In this document: positions 16,778 to 25,710 of the stretch, piece by piece
Layout: the number at the start of each line of letters is the position of its first letter
Position numbering within the stretch: the first letter of the stretch is position 1
Source: JAJEFO01 sp009843725
GTDB taxonomy: Bacteria; Pseudomonadota; Alphaproteobacteria; Rhodobacterales; Rhodobacteraceae
DNA: 64,000 nt
Assembly: GCA_965243215.1 (NCBI GenBank)
Contig: CBDEUJ010000002.1
Location: 62,001 to 126,000 of the forward strand
Reading direction: 5' to 3'
The notes under the pieces: model-generated
What the model was told of the DNA's origin: nothing
What the model saw: only the letters and a program-made list of their open reading frames with translations
Database searches by the model: none
Made by a program: the position numbers and the translations under genes

Positions 16778-17084
16778 CTCTGGCGAGCAGGCGGACTGGC
16801 TGGGCGACGCGGTCCGGTGCGGCAGCCACCACATGGACTGCATCTCCGCGCAAGGCCCGTTCCAGTAGGGCGACAAAGCCTCGTCGCTTGAAATTGAATC
16901 CGGATCCAACGTCACGGACAACGTTTCCGTCGGGATATCGGTCGCGCAAGAGTCGCTCCTGGGTGTCAAGGGATGACTCCTGCCTGGCGCCGGACACGCG
17001 GGCGCAGAGGATGGTGTCGGGATCGACAGGGACCCGGACCCTGCAATGCTCTCCGGGTCTCCGCTCATGTCGTCTTCCTTGCAT
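16605..17084 (-). CDS. tnpA: IS607-type serine recombinase TnpA (lacking the usual N-terminal HTH)
   Basis: The 159-residue protein shows the resolvase fold: TILCARVSGARQESSLDTQERLL (catalytic Ser in RVS), VVRDVGSGFNFKRRGF and VHVVAAAPDRVAQPVRLL. IS607 TnpA normally has a MerR-like DNA-binding domain of about 60 residues in front of this fold. I see none here, and the frame starts just 22 residues before the catalytic region. The gene is therefore N-terminally truncated or divergent. It overlaps the start of tnpB, as in other IS607 elements. Confidence 0.65.
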   Translation of the reverse strand: MQGRRHERRPGEHCRVRVPVDPDTILCARVSGARQESSLDTQERLLRDRYPDGNVVRDVGSGFNFKRRGFVALLERALRGDAVHVVAAAPDRVAQPVRLLARDAIELSGGSVELLEKDDHSVRSGVRRLAADLASARDSRHGKRPGQGHQEDQGLPEGP

Positions 17085-17347
17085 CCCTCGTCATTTCGAT
17101 TCCGCCGTGACCGCCCTGCGTCTCGACAGATGCCGCCACCATCCACGATCCGCGACTTGCCGCATGTTCCTGTAATGTTCAAGAGCGAACGTCTGAAATG
17201 TTGCGTTCGTTGCTCAAAAGTGAAGCAGTCATCGAGAGGCAAAGGGTACTCTACATAGCGATCGCCCCGTTCCAGGTCGTTGCGGGCTTTTCCTTTCGAC
17301 CCTCGCGGACTAGTGTCCGCGCGATTCCTGGACGAACGGAGGGTTCA

Positions 17348-17854
17348 TTGGCAGATTTTGAGGATCCCGAAAACACGATCCTGATCGAGTTGGTGCAGGG
17401 CACGGTCGCCATCCGGCTGATGCCGGATGTTGCGCCGGCTCATTCGGAGCGCATGAAGGAGCTGGCGCGCAAGGGCGCCTATGACGGCGTGATCTTCCAC
17501 AGGGTGATCGACGGCTTCATGGCACAGACCGGCGATGTCGAGCACGGATGCCACGGCGACGGCCTGAATCTGCGGAAAGCGGGCACGGGCGGATCGAGCC
17601 TTCCCGACCTGCCGGCGGAATTCAGCCGCATTCCCCATGACAGGGGCACGCTTGGTGCGGCGCGAAGCCAGAACCCGAACTCGGCCAACAGCCAGTTCTT
17701 CATCAATTTCAACGACAACCATTTTCTTGATGGCCAGTACACGGTCTATGGCCGCGTGATCGAGGGCATGGAATTTGTGGATGCGATTCCCAGGGGCGAG
17801 CCGCCGGCGAAGCCGGGCCGAATGATCAGCGTGAAGGTGGCCGCCGATGCTTAG
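17348..17854 (+). CDS. ppiB: Cyclophilin-type peptidyl-prolyl isomerase, cytoplasmic
   Basis: This 168-residue single-domain cyclophilin has YDGVIFHRVIDGFMAQTGD, NSANSQFFINFNDNHFLDGQYTVYG and GRVIEGMEFVD. The catalytic Arg lies in FHRV and the substrate-binding residues in SQFFI. It lacks a signal peptide, so it should act in the cytoplasm. I chose TTG 17348 because CGGAGGG precedes it and homology begins at ADFEDPENT. The upstream open frame runs into the IS607 end. Its stop overlaps the start of a second, exported cyclophilin, a paired arrangement common in alphaproteobacteria. Confidence 0.92.
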   Translation: MADFEDPENTILIELVQGTVAIRLMPDVAPAHSERMKELARKGAYDGVIFHRVIDGFMAQTGDVEHGCHGDGLNLRKAGTGGSSLPDLPAEFSRIPHDRGTLGAARSQNPNSANSQFFINFNDNHFLDGQYTVYGRVIEGMEFVDAIPRGEPPAKPGRMISVKVAADA

Positions 17855-18410
17855 ATTCCTGCTTGCCGTCGTGATTTCGGTCTCTCCCGCCTTCGCCGCG
17901 GACGACGGGCCTGGACCCTATCTCGTCATCGACATCGAAGGCGAGGCGAATGGTCGCGTCGTCATTGACCTGTTCGCGGACGTGGCTCCCGCCCATGTGG
18001 CGCAAATTGAGGCACTCGCCGACGAGGGTGCCTATGACGGCGTGTTCTTTCACCGCGTGATCGAGGGATTCATGGCGCAGACCGGGGACGTGGAGTTTGC
18101 CCGAACCGGAGGAGACATGCGCCGGGCCGGCATGGGTGGTTCGAGCAGGCCCGATCTTCCGGCTGAATTCAGCGACATTCCGTTCGATCGCGGAATTGTC
18201 GGAATGGCGCGCGCCCAGGATCCCGATTCGGCCAACAGCCAGTTCTTCATCATGTTTCAGGACGGGCATTTCCTGAATGGCCAGTACACGGTTGTAGGTC
18301 GTGTCATCGAAGGCATGGAAGTGGTTGACGCCATCAAGCGCGGCACTGGTCCGAACGGCGCCGTCATAGCTGCCCCGGACGTCATGCTTGACGTGTCGAT
18401 CGAGCGCTAG
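17847..18410 (+). CDS. ppiA: Periplasmic cyclophilin-type peptidyl-prolyl isomerase
   Basis: The 187-residue protein has a signal peptide (MLRFLLAVVISVSPAFA, cleavage after AFA). A cyclophilin domain follows with YDGVFFHRVIEGFMAQTGD and NSANSQFFIMFQDGHFL. It is a paralogue of the preceding gene, closely similar throughout the fold, and overlaps it by 8 bp. It would accelerate proline isomerisation during folding of exported proteins. The 3' end lies 6 bp from a decayed IS607 tnpB fragment. Confidence 0.92.
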   Translation: MLRFLLAVVISVSPAFAADDGPGPYLVIDIEGEANGRVVIDLFADVAPAHVAQIEALADEGAYDGVFFHRVIEGFMAQTGDVEFARTGGDMRRAGMGGSSRPDLPAEFSDIPFDRGIVGMARAQDPDSANSQFFIMFQDGHFLNGQYTVVGRVIEGMEVVDAIKRGTGPNGAVIAAPDVMLDVSIER

Positions 18411-18416
18411 CTTGAC

Positions 18417-18570
18417 TTGATCCATTCCGCAACGAGCGCAGATTCACCGCCGCCGCCCGAAGGCCGCCCACGCTGCCGCGAAGTGTGCATGGCCCTGAGC
18501 CGAACATGCAATCGTCAGTCAACGCGATGATCCGACTTGGATTTCGTCCTCGCCGCGCGTCGCGGCATGC
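18417..18570 (-). pseudogene. Decayed, internally deleted tnpB relic of the IS607 family
   Basis: 18427-18475 aligns with 12213-12265 inside tnpB, sharing an exact 14-nt block (CCGCAACGAGCGCA) and a 10-nt block (CGCCGCCCGA). 18530-18560 aligns with 12845-12870 (GGATTTCGTCCT) and encodes GEDEIQV on the minus strand, matching GQDEIQV of the intact copy. The intervening coding sequence is missing. It is in the same orientation as the larger element. The similarity is visible by eye but the ends are approximate. Confidence 0.5.
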
Positions 18571-18651
18571 GAGCCCGAATCAGCGAAACCAAGAGAGAAA
18601 AACTGAGACGTTGCGGTCCTTGCCTGTGAAATTCGCTTTGGTTGCTCAATC

Positions 18652-19536
18652 ATGAGGCCGCACGACACATCCGGCGCTTGGGCGATTCCGCTGACCATCA
18701 TCGCAATGGCGTGCTTTGCGGTCGTTGATGCTTTCGTCAAGCTTGCCAGCGAATCCCAGGGCGCCGGACAGGTCATCTTCATCAGTTCGCTGGCAACATT
18801 CGGCTTGTTCTGGATGGCGATGTGGCGGTCTCGCGAGCGGCTCTGGGTGTCCGATGCGCGCAATCCTGCGCTCCTGATTCGGACGCTTGGCGAAGTTGCG
18901 GGGAGCATCGGCATTGTCGTCGCGCTTGGCCTGGCGCCGCTTTCCTCCGTGATCGCGCTTGCGCAAGCGCAGCCGCTCGCGGTTGTTCTGGGTGCGGCCC
19001 TGTTTCTGAGAGAGGACGTCGGATGGCGCCGCTGGGCGGCGGTCGGGTTGGCGTTGATCGGTGTCCTCATGATTCTTCGCCCGGGCTTCAGCGCATTCGA
19101 CCCCAACCTCCTTTGGGTTCTCGTCTACGTCATTGGTCTTGCGACACGCGACCTTGCAAGCCGTCGATTGCCGGCAAGGATCTCGACTTCGTTCGCGGTG
19201 GCCTGGTCCATGGTGCCGATGACGCTCGCAGGGGCGCTCATGATGTTCTTTCAGGGCGGTTGGCGGCCCGTCAGCATCGAGACGGCAGCCTGGTATCTCG
19301 GCATGATCCTGGCGCTCGCGGTAGCATTGTGGACGCTGACCACGGCAATGCGGAGCGGCGACGTTTCGTCCGTGGCGCCGTTTCGGTATTCGCGGATTCT
19401 GTTCGCGCTCATCATCGCATATTTTGCTTTCGACGAAATTCCCGACCTGATGACCTGGGCCGGTGTCACGCTGATCGTCGGTTCGGGTCTTTACGCATTC
19501 TGGCGCGAGCGCCGCCTCGTGGAGACCGGAGCATGA
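18652..19536 (+). CDS. EamA/DMT-family inner-membrane permease
   Basis: The 294-residue protein has ten hydrophobic segments arranged as two EamA repeats, each ending in the typical LIGVLMILRPG and LIVGSGLYAFWRERR patterns. Members export amino acids, nucleobases or other metabolites; the substrate here is unknown. The ATG is preceded only by relic IS607 sequence, so its promoter may have been affected by that decay. It is followed by an overlapping very small frame and then enolase. Confidence 0.85.
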   Translation: MRPHDTSGAWAIPLTIIAMACFAVVDAFVKLASESQGAGQVIFISSLATFGLFWMAMWRSRERLWVSDARNPALLIRTLGEVAGSIGIVVALGLAPLSSVIALAQAQPLAVVLGAALFLREDVGWRRWAAVGLALIGVLMILRPGFSAFDPNLLWVLVYVIGLATRDLASRRLPARISTSFAVAWSMVPMTLAGALMMFFQGGWRPVSIETAAWYLGMILALAVALWTLTTAMRSGDVSSVAPFRYSRILFALIIAYFAFDEIPDLMTWAGVTLIVGSGLYAFWRERRLVETGA

Positions 19537-19625
19537 TGACGGACATGACCCGGCGGGAGCCGAAGCCTGCGGCCGTGCCCCAGCGTCATCTGAATCGCGA
19601 TGGCAGGGAAGTGATCGTCAAGTGA
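19533..19625 (+). CDS. Possible 30-residue small protein
   Basis: It starts at an ATGA overlap with the permease stop and encodes a basic, Arg/Pro-rich peptide ending in HLNRDGREVIVK. The coupling and the well-formed end suggest it may be translated. There is no recognisable family and no other support. Confidence 0.35.
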   Translation: MMTDMTRREPKPAAVPQRHLNRDGREVIVK

Positions 19626-19724
19626 GCGGGTGAACGCGGTATCTCGGACTGGCACGCTTGCCTCGCATTCCAATTGCCGTGAACGGCTGCTATGGAGCCG
19701 GCGAGTTGTGCAAGGGAGCTTGGG

Positions 19725-20999
19725 ATGAGCGTTATCATCGACGTGTTCGCCCGCGAGATTCTCGACAGTCGGGGCAATCCCACCGTCGAGGTCGACGTGA
19801 CTTTGGAAAACGGCGTGCAAGGTCGGGCTGCCGTGCCGTCGGGCGCGTCCACGGGCGCGCATGAGGCTGTCGAAAGGCGTGACGGCGACAAGAAGCGATA
19901 TCTGGGCAAGGGGGTCCTGAACGCCGTTGAATCCGTGAACGTGGAAATCGCCGAGGCGCTTGTCGGGCTGGACGTGACGGAGCAGATGACCATCGATGAG
20001 ATCATGGTGGAGCTCGACGGCACGGCCAACAAGAGCCGACTTGGGGCGAACGCGATCCTCGGCGTGTCCCTTGCCGCCGCGAAGGCCGCCGCAAGGTTCA
20101 CGCGCCAGCCGCTCTTCCGCTACGTGGGCGGCGCAGCGGCTCATGTCCTGCCGGTTCCGATGATGAACATCATCAACGGCGGCGAGCACGCCGACAATCC
20201 GATCGACATCCAGGAATTCATGATCATGCCGGTGTCGGCCACTTCGATGCACGATGCCGTTCGCATGGGATCCGAGATCTTCCACACGCTGAAGGGGCAG
20301 CTTCAGTCGGCGGGGCTTTCGACCGGCATCGGGGACGAGGGCGGCTTTGCGCCGGACATCTCGAGTGCCCGGGACGCGCTCGATTTCATCATGAAATCCG
20401 TCGAGAAGGCTGGCTACAAGCCGGGTGACGACATCATGCTTGCGCTTGACTGCGCCTCCACCGAGTATTTCAGGGACGGCGCATACGTCATGGAAGGTGA
20501 AGGAAAGTCCATGAGCCCGGACGAGAACGTTGCCTACCTGAATGCGCTGGTTTCCGACTATCCCGTGTTCTCGATCGAGGATGGCTGCAGCGAGGATGAC
20601 TGGGAAGGGTGGAAGGCGCTGACCGCGGAACTCGGCGACGACGTGCAGCTTGTGGGTGACGATCTTTTCGTGACGAATCCCGATCGTCTTGCCCGGGGAA
20701 TCGAGGAACGGGCCGGCAATTCGCTGCTTGTCAAGGTCAACCAGATAGGGACGCTTTCCCAGGCACTTGGGGCTGTGGACATGGCTCATCGGGCAGGGTT
20801 CACGACGGTCATGTCGCATCGATCCGGCGAGACCGAGGATGCTACCATCGCCGATCTTGCCGTGGCAATGAACTGCGGGCAGATCAAGACCGGCTCGCTC
20901 TCACGGTCTGATCGCTTGGCGAAGTACAACCAGCTCATTCGAATCGAGGAAGTCCTTGGCGAGACCGCCGTCTATGCAGGCAGGTCCGTATTGAACTGA
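19725..20999 (+). CDS. eno: Enolase (phosphopyruvate hydratase)
   Basis: This 424-residue full-length enolase interconverts 2-phosphoglycerate and phosphoenolpyruvate. Visible motifs are REILDSRGNPTVEVDV, the catalytic loop PSGASTGAHEAVERRDGD, GDEGGFAP, the metal ligands in LALDCAST, FSIEDG and VGDDLFVTN, the catalytic Lys in LLVKVNQIGT, and the VMSHRSGETED signature. ATG 19725 follows AGGGAGC. It is the second gene downstream of the EamA permease, with about 100 bp between, so it probably has its own promoter. Confidence 0.98.
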   Translation: MSVIIDVFAREILDSRGNPTVEVDVTLENGVQGRAAVPSGASTGAHEAVERRDGDKKRYLGKGVLNAVESVNVEIAEALVGLDVTEQMTIDEIMVELDGTANKSRLGANAILGVSLAAAKAAARFTRQPLFRYVGGAAAHVLPVPMMNIINGGEHADNPIDIQEFMIMPVSATSMHDAVRMGSEIFHTLKGQLQSAGLSTGIGDEGGFAPDISSARDALDFIMKSVEKAGYKPGDDIMLALDCASTEYFRDGAYVMEGEGKSMSPDENVAYLNALVSDYPVFSIEDGCSEDDWEGWKALTAELGDDVQLVGDDLFVTNPDRLARGIEERAGNSLLVKVNQIGTLSQALGAVDMAHRAGFTTVMSHRSGETEDATIADLAVAMNCGQIKTGSLSRSDRLAKYNQLIRIEEVLGETAVYAGRSVLN

Positions 21000-21112
21000 C
21001 CTGCAGAAGTCGCGGGTGGCGAGGGGGAGCATGCCGCGCGCAAAGGCGGGTTCTGCAGTTTGGCAATCCCGCTTGCATGAACCGTGTCCCGGCGCTAAGT
21101 CACGGTTTCGGC

Positions 21113-21187
21113 GGGTGATTAGCTCAGTGGTAGAGCGCTTCGTTCACATCGAAGATGTCGGGAGTTCAAATCTCTCATCACCCACCA
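21113..21187 (+). tRNA. tRNA-Val (CAC anticodon)
   Basis: A full cloverleaf: acceptor GGGTGAT/ATCACCC, D stem GCTC/GAGC, anticodon stem CTTCG/CGAAG around TTCACAT (anticodon CAC), and T arm GGGAG TTCAAAT CTCTC. The ACCA tail is encoded. It reads GUG codons. Confidence 0.95.
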
Positions 21188-21367
21188 GCTTTCCTGAAGT
21201 CGCGTGCTTGGCGGTGATCGTGTGCATCGAGGTCCGGAAACCGGCTCTTGCTGCGTGCCATGCCTCTTCCGGCATGCCTTGTCCCGTTGTGTCTCGGGCC
21301 TTGGCTGGCCAGCGGGTCGCGAGACTCCTTGCCGCAATCTTTCGGGTTGGCTAAAGGAGGCAAGGAT

Positions 21368-21443
<76 letters not shown>

Positions 21444-21661
21444 GTCCGCCATCACGACCGAAGACGAAACGGGTAGCGTCCAAAGAAGCCTCGCCGTCCG
21501 CCGCGCCGTACAGTCCGAGGCTCAGCCACCCGGACGCCTTGGTTCGTCAAGACCGGGACATGTCCGGCGACATCCGGGCCGGACGACTCCAGCCGTCGGT
21601 GACGAAGATGGGCAATTCTTCTTGACGACCCGTGCTGGCTTCACTAAGTGACGGCCACCGT

Positions 21662-21738
21662 GCGGTTGTAGCTCAGTCGGTTAGAGTACTGGCCTGTCAC
21701 GCCAGGGGTCGCGGGTTCGAGTCCCGTCAACCGCGCCA
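21662..21738 (+). tRNA. tRNA-Asp (GTC anticodon)
   Basis: Acceptor GCGGTTG/CAACCGC, anticodon stem CTGGC/GCCAG around CTGTCAC (anticodon GTC), T arm GCGGG TTCGAGT CCCGT, encoded CCA. It is the third tRNA of the local cluster. Confidence 0.96.
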
Positions 21739-21792
21739 TTTTCATTTGCACCTTTGGCGGCATGATGTGTCTCCGGAACAGGGGGCGAATGC

Positions 21793-22656
21793 ATGCCGAC
21801 AGCGGCCGTGGCAGACGACATCTCGATCGCCTATGACGAGGTTGGGTCAGGGCGCCCGTTGCTGTTGCTGCACGGGTTTCCCCAGACTCGCGCGATGTGG
21901 ACCGAGATTGCACCCGCGTTGTCGGAGCGCTTTCGCGTCGTGACGGCCGATCTTCGTGGGTACGGCGCGTCGTCAAAGCCGCCTGCAACCTCAGACCTTG
22001 CAAATTACAGCTTTCGCGCAATGGGCGCTGACATGTTCGCGCTGATGTCGTCCCTTGGGCACGAGCGATTCCACCTCGTCGGCCATGACAGGGGTGCGCG
22101 GGCGGCCTACCGGATGGCGCTTGACGCGCCCGGCAAGGTGGAAAGCCTGACACTCATGGACATTGTGCCGACCGATCACTTGGTCGAGGCTTGGAACTAC
22201 GAGCTGTCAAAGGCGTATTTCCACTGGAGCTTTCTTGCCCAGCCCGCGCCATTTCCGGAGCGCATGATCGGGGCTGATCCCGATCACTTCTTCGAGGCCT
22301 GCCTTTCTGGTTGGGGCGGCGCGATGCAGCAGGCATTCGCCCAGATCGAAGCCTATCGTGCGGCGTGGCGGGACCCTGCCACCATCGCGGGCATGACGAA
22401 CGACTACCGAGCCGCGGTCAGCGCGGACCTGGAGCTGGATGCAGCGAGCAAGGGCCGGATACTTGAATGCCCCGCTCTGGTTCTCTGGGGTGCAGGCGGC
22501 GTCATGGCAAGGCATTTCGACGCCAGGCAAGTCTGGGCGCCCCGTCTCTCGAGCCTGGCAGTCGGGCTGGTGCCGGGCGGGCACTTCTTCGTCGACGAAT
22601 CGCCCGGGGAAACCGCCGAGGCGCTCAGCAGATTCCTGGCACCACTGATCGCATGA
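21793..22656 (+). CDS. Alpha/beta-hydrolase of the haloacetate (fluoroacetate) dehalogenase group
   Basis: This 287-residue cytoplasmic alpha/beta hydrolase has HGFPQTRAMW (oxyanion loop), DLRGYGAS, and the nucleophile elbow GHDRGARAAYRMALD with Asp rather than Ser. In the cap domain is HWSFLAQPAPFPE, resembling the halide-binding His/Trp. GGHFFVDES holds the catalytic His. These features match fluoroacetate dehalogenases, which hydrolyse haloacetates to glycolate. Epoxide hydrolases share the Asp nucleophile, so the substrate is not certain. It stands alone after tRNA-Asp. Confidence 0.78.
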   Translation: MPTAAVADDISIAYDEVGSGRPLLLLHGFPQTRAMWTEIAPALSERFRVVTADLRGYGASSKPPATSDLANYSFRAMGADMFALMSSLGHERFHLVGHDRGARAAYRMALDAPGKVESLTLMDIVPTDHLVEAWNYELSKAYFHWSFLAQPAPFPERMIGADPDHFFEACLSGWGGAMQQAFAQIEAYRAAWRDPATIAGMTNDYRAAVSADLELDAASKGRILECPALVLWGAGGVMARHFDARQVWAPRLSSLAVGLVPGGHFFVDESPGETAEALSRFLAPLIA

Positions 22657-22809
22657 ACGTCGCCAGTCTCGGCAGGACACATCCTGCCTCGCCGTCCTCG
22701 CAAGAGCGGCATCGGCACACGCCATGTAGGGGACTTGCAGACAGCGGTCAACGAAAGGACATGAGCCGCAGGCGTTCCGCCGCACGGGACGGGGTTCGGC
22801 TTGATCGTC

Positions 22810-24186
22810 TCAGCGAACCAGCGCGTCGAGCACCCGGACCCAGCTTCTTATGCCCTTGTGAAATGAGCGAATGTCGTACTTTTCGTTCGGCGAGTGGATC
22901 TGGTCGTCGTCAAGTCCGAAGCCGATCAGCATGGACGGAAGTCCAAGAACTTCGCGGAAATATCCCGCGATCGGAATCGACCCGCCCGAGCCGACGAAGG
23001 CGGCTTCGTTGGGCCACTCGTCCGAGAGCGCGTGCCGGGCCGCCTCGAAGGCGGGGTCGTCGGTGGACATCACCGAAGCCGGAGACGCGCCATGGTCGGC
23101 GAATTTCACGGTGCAGTCGGGCGGAAGCGCGTCGCGCACCATCGCGCGGAAGCTCTTCCTGATCGCAACCGGATCCTGGCTGCCGACAAGCCGGAAGCTT
23201 ATCTTGGCCGTGGCCCTGGACGGCAGCACGGTCTTGAAGCCGTCACCGGTGTAGCCGCCACTGAACCCGTTCACTTCGCAGGTGGGCCTGGACCAGATCA
23301 TTTCGAGCACGCTGCGTCCCGATTCCCCTGCCGGCTCCGAAAGATCCACGCCCTTCAGGAATCCGTCTGCATCAAACCCCAGCCCTTCCCACTGCGCCCT
23401 GATGCTTGCGGGCAGTTCATCAACGCCATCGTAGAATCCGGGGACGGTGATGCGGCCGTTCTCGTCGTGCAGGGACGCGATTATGCGCGCGAGCACCCGG
23501 ATCGGATTGATCGCCGCACCTCCATACGTGCCGGAATGCAGGTCCTTGTCTGGTCCCGTGACCGTGACTTCCTCGCCGAGCAACCCGCGGAGCATCGTCG
23601 TGATGGCCGGCGTGTCGCGGTCAAAGAGTCCCGTGTCGCAGATCAGCGCCAGATCGGGCTGACTCAGTTCCTCGGCATGCGTCTCGAGGAACGGGACAAG
23701 CGAAGCGGATCCGGATTCCTCTTCCCCCTCGAAGATGAACGAGAGTCTGCAAGGCCAGTCGCCCTTGACGGCCTTCCAGGCCCGGCACGCCTCCACGAAG
23801 GTCATGAGCTGGCCCTTGTCATCGCACGCCCCCCGGGCCCGGATCACGCTTCCTGCCGGCGTGTCCTCGACAATCGGGTCGAAAGGGTCATGGTGCCAGA
23901 GTTCCAGCGGGTCGACCGGTTGAACGTCGTAGTGGCCGTAGAACATCAGGTGCGGCCTGCCGTCGCCCACGTGCCCCACAACCATCGGATGGCCGGGCGT
24001 CTTGCGAGCCTCCGCCCCGATCCCAAGGGATGCGAGATCTGCAGCCAGCCAGTCCGCCGCCGACTGGCAGTGGTCCTTGAAGGCAGGGTCCGTCGAGACT
24101 GACGGTATGCGGACCAAGGCCTTCAGGCGTTCCAGCGCTGCATCAAGGTTGTCGTCGACATGTGCGAGTACGGCGTCGATGGTCAT
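22810..24186 (-). CDS. M20-family metallopeptidase (dipeptidase/deacylase)
   Basis: The 458-residue enzyme carries the dinuclear zinc site of M20/CPG2 peptidases: His in LMFYGHYDVQP, bridging Asp in ARGACDDKGQ, EE in FEGEEESGS, Asp in LICDTG and the C-terminal His in DDDQIHSPNEKYD. A lid/dimerisation domain is inserted (about residues 190-350), with LHSGTYGG. It would cleave a dipeptide or N-acyl amino acid in the cytoplasm. The Met four codons downstream of the first ATG is preferred, because GGGAGG lies immediately before it. It is divergent from hemA. Confidence 0.92.
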   Translation of the reverse strand: MTIDAVLAHVDDNLDAALERLKALVRIPSVSTDPAFKDHCQSAADWLAADLASLGIGAEARKTPGHPMVVGHVGDGRPHLMFYGHYDVQPVDPLELWHHDPFDPIVEDTPAGSVIRARGACDDKGQLMTFVEACRAWKAVKGDWPCRLSFIFEGEEESGSASLVPFLETHAEELSQPDLALICDTGLFDRDTPAITTMLRGLLGEEVTVTGPDKDLHSGTYGGAAINPIRVLARIIASLHDENGRITVPGFYDGVDELPASIRAQWEGLGFDADGFLKGVDLSEPAGESGRSVLEMIWSRPTCEVNGFSGGYTGDGFKTVLPSRATAKISFRLVGSQDPVAIRKSFRAMVRDALPPDCTVKFADHGASPASVMSTDDPAFEAARHALSDEWPNEAAFVGSGGSIPIAGYFREVLGLPSMLIGFGLDDDQIHSPNEKYDIRSFHKGIRSWVRVLDALVR

Positions 24187-24372
24187 GTGGCCTCCCAAAC
24201 TGTTCCGGGCACGTTAGCCAAGTTCGTGACGGCGTCCAGAGCCTTCGGTTGCCGGCGGGACTTGAAATCGCGAAATTCCTTGCGATTCGGCCCGCGTCAA
24301 TTTGTTATCTGTGCCCGTTGACATTAGACTCGTATTCGAAGATCGGACCAAACCCGCCAGAGGGAGACGGAA

Positions 24373-25596
24373 GTGGACTATTCCACGTGCCTGGACGACG
24401 CGATCCAGCGGCTTCACGACGAAGGCCGCTACCGGACGTTCATCGACATCGTGAGAATCCGGGGTCAGTTCCCGAACGCGACCTGGCGACGCCCTGACGG
24501 GACGGAGCAACCGGTCAAGGTCTGGTGCGGCAACGACTATCTGGGCATGGGTCAGCACCCTGACGTGCTGTCCGCCATGCATGACGCGATCGATGACGCC
24601 GGAGCCGGCTCCGGCGGCACGCGCAACATCTCCGGCACGACCCTCTATCACAAGAGCCTTGAGGCCGAACTGGCCGACCTTCACGGCAAGGAGGCCGCGC
24701 TCCTGTTCACGAGCGCCTACATCGCAAATGACGCAACGCTTTCCACGCTGCCCAGGATATTCCCGGGGCTGATCATCTATTCGGACGAGTTGAACCACGC
24801 GTCGATGATTGAAGGCATTCGTCGAAATGGCGGATCAAAGCGGGTGTTTCGCCACAACGACCTGGCGCATTTGCGCGAGTTGCTGGAAGCGGACGACCGT
24901 TCAGCCCCCAAGCTGATCGCGATCGAGTCGCTGTACTCCATGGACGGGGATTTCGGTCCGATCGAGGGCATCTGCGACCTGGCCGAGGAATTCGATGCCA
25001 TCACGTATGTGGACGAAGTCCACGCGGTAGGCATGTATGGACGGCGCGGAAGCGGCGTGGCCGCGCGGGACTGGCAGGCTCACAGGGTGGACATCATCAA
25101 CGGCACGCTTGCGAAGGCATACGGTGTCATGGGCGGCTATGTCGCCGCAAGCGCCAGGATGTGCGACGCACTGAGGTCCTATGCGCCGGGGTTCATCTTC
25201 ACGACATCGCTCGCACCGGCCATTGCGGCCGGGGCCACGGCGTCGGTTCGGATCCTGAAGTCGGATCAGGCCAGGCGGGACAGGCTTCAGGTGCAGGCGA
25301 ATGTCCTGAAGACGCGGCTCAGGGCGCTTGGCCTGCCGCTCATCGATCATGGCAGCCATATCGTGCCGGTCATCGTCGGGGATCCCGTGCATACCAAGCT
25401 TCTTTCCGACATGCTGCTCGAAGACCACGGGATCTACGTGCAGCCCATCAATTACCCCACCGTGCCGCGAGGCACGGAACGACTGCGCTTCACTCCTTCG
25501 CCCGTGCACGGCCAGGATGACATGGAGCACCTGATCAAGGCGATGGACGCGCTTTGGTCCCATTGCGAACTCAATCGATCCGATCTGTCGGCTTAG
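24373..25596 (+). CDS. hemA: 5-Aminolevulinate synthase (Shemin/C4 pathway)
   Basis: The 407-residue PLP enzyme condenses glycine with succinyl-CoA to give 5-aminolevulinate, the first step of tetrapyrrole synthesis in alphaproteobacteria. Visible features are WCGNDYLGMGQHP, GSGGTRNISGT, the PLP-ring Asp in TYVDEVHAVGMYG, and the Schiff-base Lys in NGTLAKAYGVMGGYVA. It is full length. GTG 24373 follows GAGGGAGACGG. It is transcribed towards the rodZ-like gene and ispG. Confidence 0.96.
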   Translation: MDYSTCLDDAIQRLHDEGRYRTFIDIVRIRGQFPNATWRRPDGTEQPVKVWCGNDYLGMGQHPDVLSAMHDAIDDAGAGSGGTRNISGTTLYHKSLEAELADLHGKEAALLFTSAYIANDATLSTLPRIFPGLIIYSDELNHASMIEGIRRNGGSKRVFRHNDLAHLRELLEADDRSAPKLIAIESLYSMDGDFGPIEGICDLAEEFDAITYVDEVHAVGMYGRRGSGVAARDWQAHRVDIINGTLAKAYGVMGGYVAASARMCDALRSYAPGFIFTTSLAPAIAAGATASVRILKSDQARRDRLQVQANVLKTRLRALGLPLIDHGSHIVPVIVGDPVHTKLLSDMLLEDHGIYVQPINYPTVPRGTERLRFTPSPVHGQDDMEHLIKAMDALWSHCELNRSDLSA

Positions 25597-25710
25597 CACA
25601 ACGGGCGATGACGCCCTGTCTTGTGTTTGGCAGTTGTGGACGCACTGCTGTCTTGGTAATTTTGCCGTGTTGCATTATGTTTAAGGAAGACAGTTACGTC
25701 CGGACAGCGC

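Larger units (their letters stand above)
12200..17090 (-). mobile_element. IS607-family element (serine recombinase + TnpB), disrupted by an IS66 element
   Basis: On the minus strand a serine recombinase frame (17084-16605) overlaps the start of a tnpB gene (16777-16424), which resumes at 13136 after the IS66 insertion. This gene pair defines IS607. Removing 13137-16423 and one copy of the GCGGAAGG duplication restores a single tnpB reading frame (...GGTFRSADCDAAF...). IS607 elements lack inverted repeats, so the outer ends given here are approximate. A related decayed copy at 18417-18570 shows that the family has been active locally. Confidence 0.7.
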
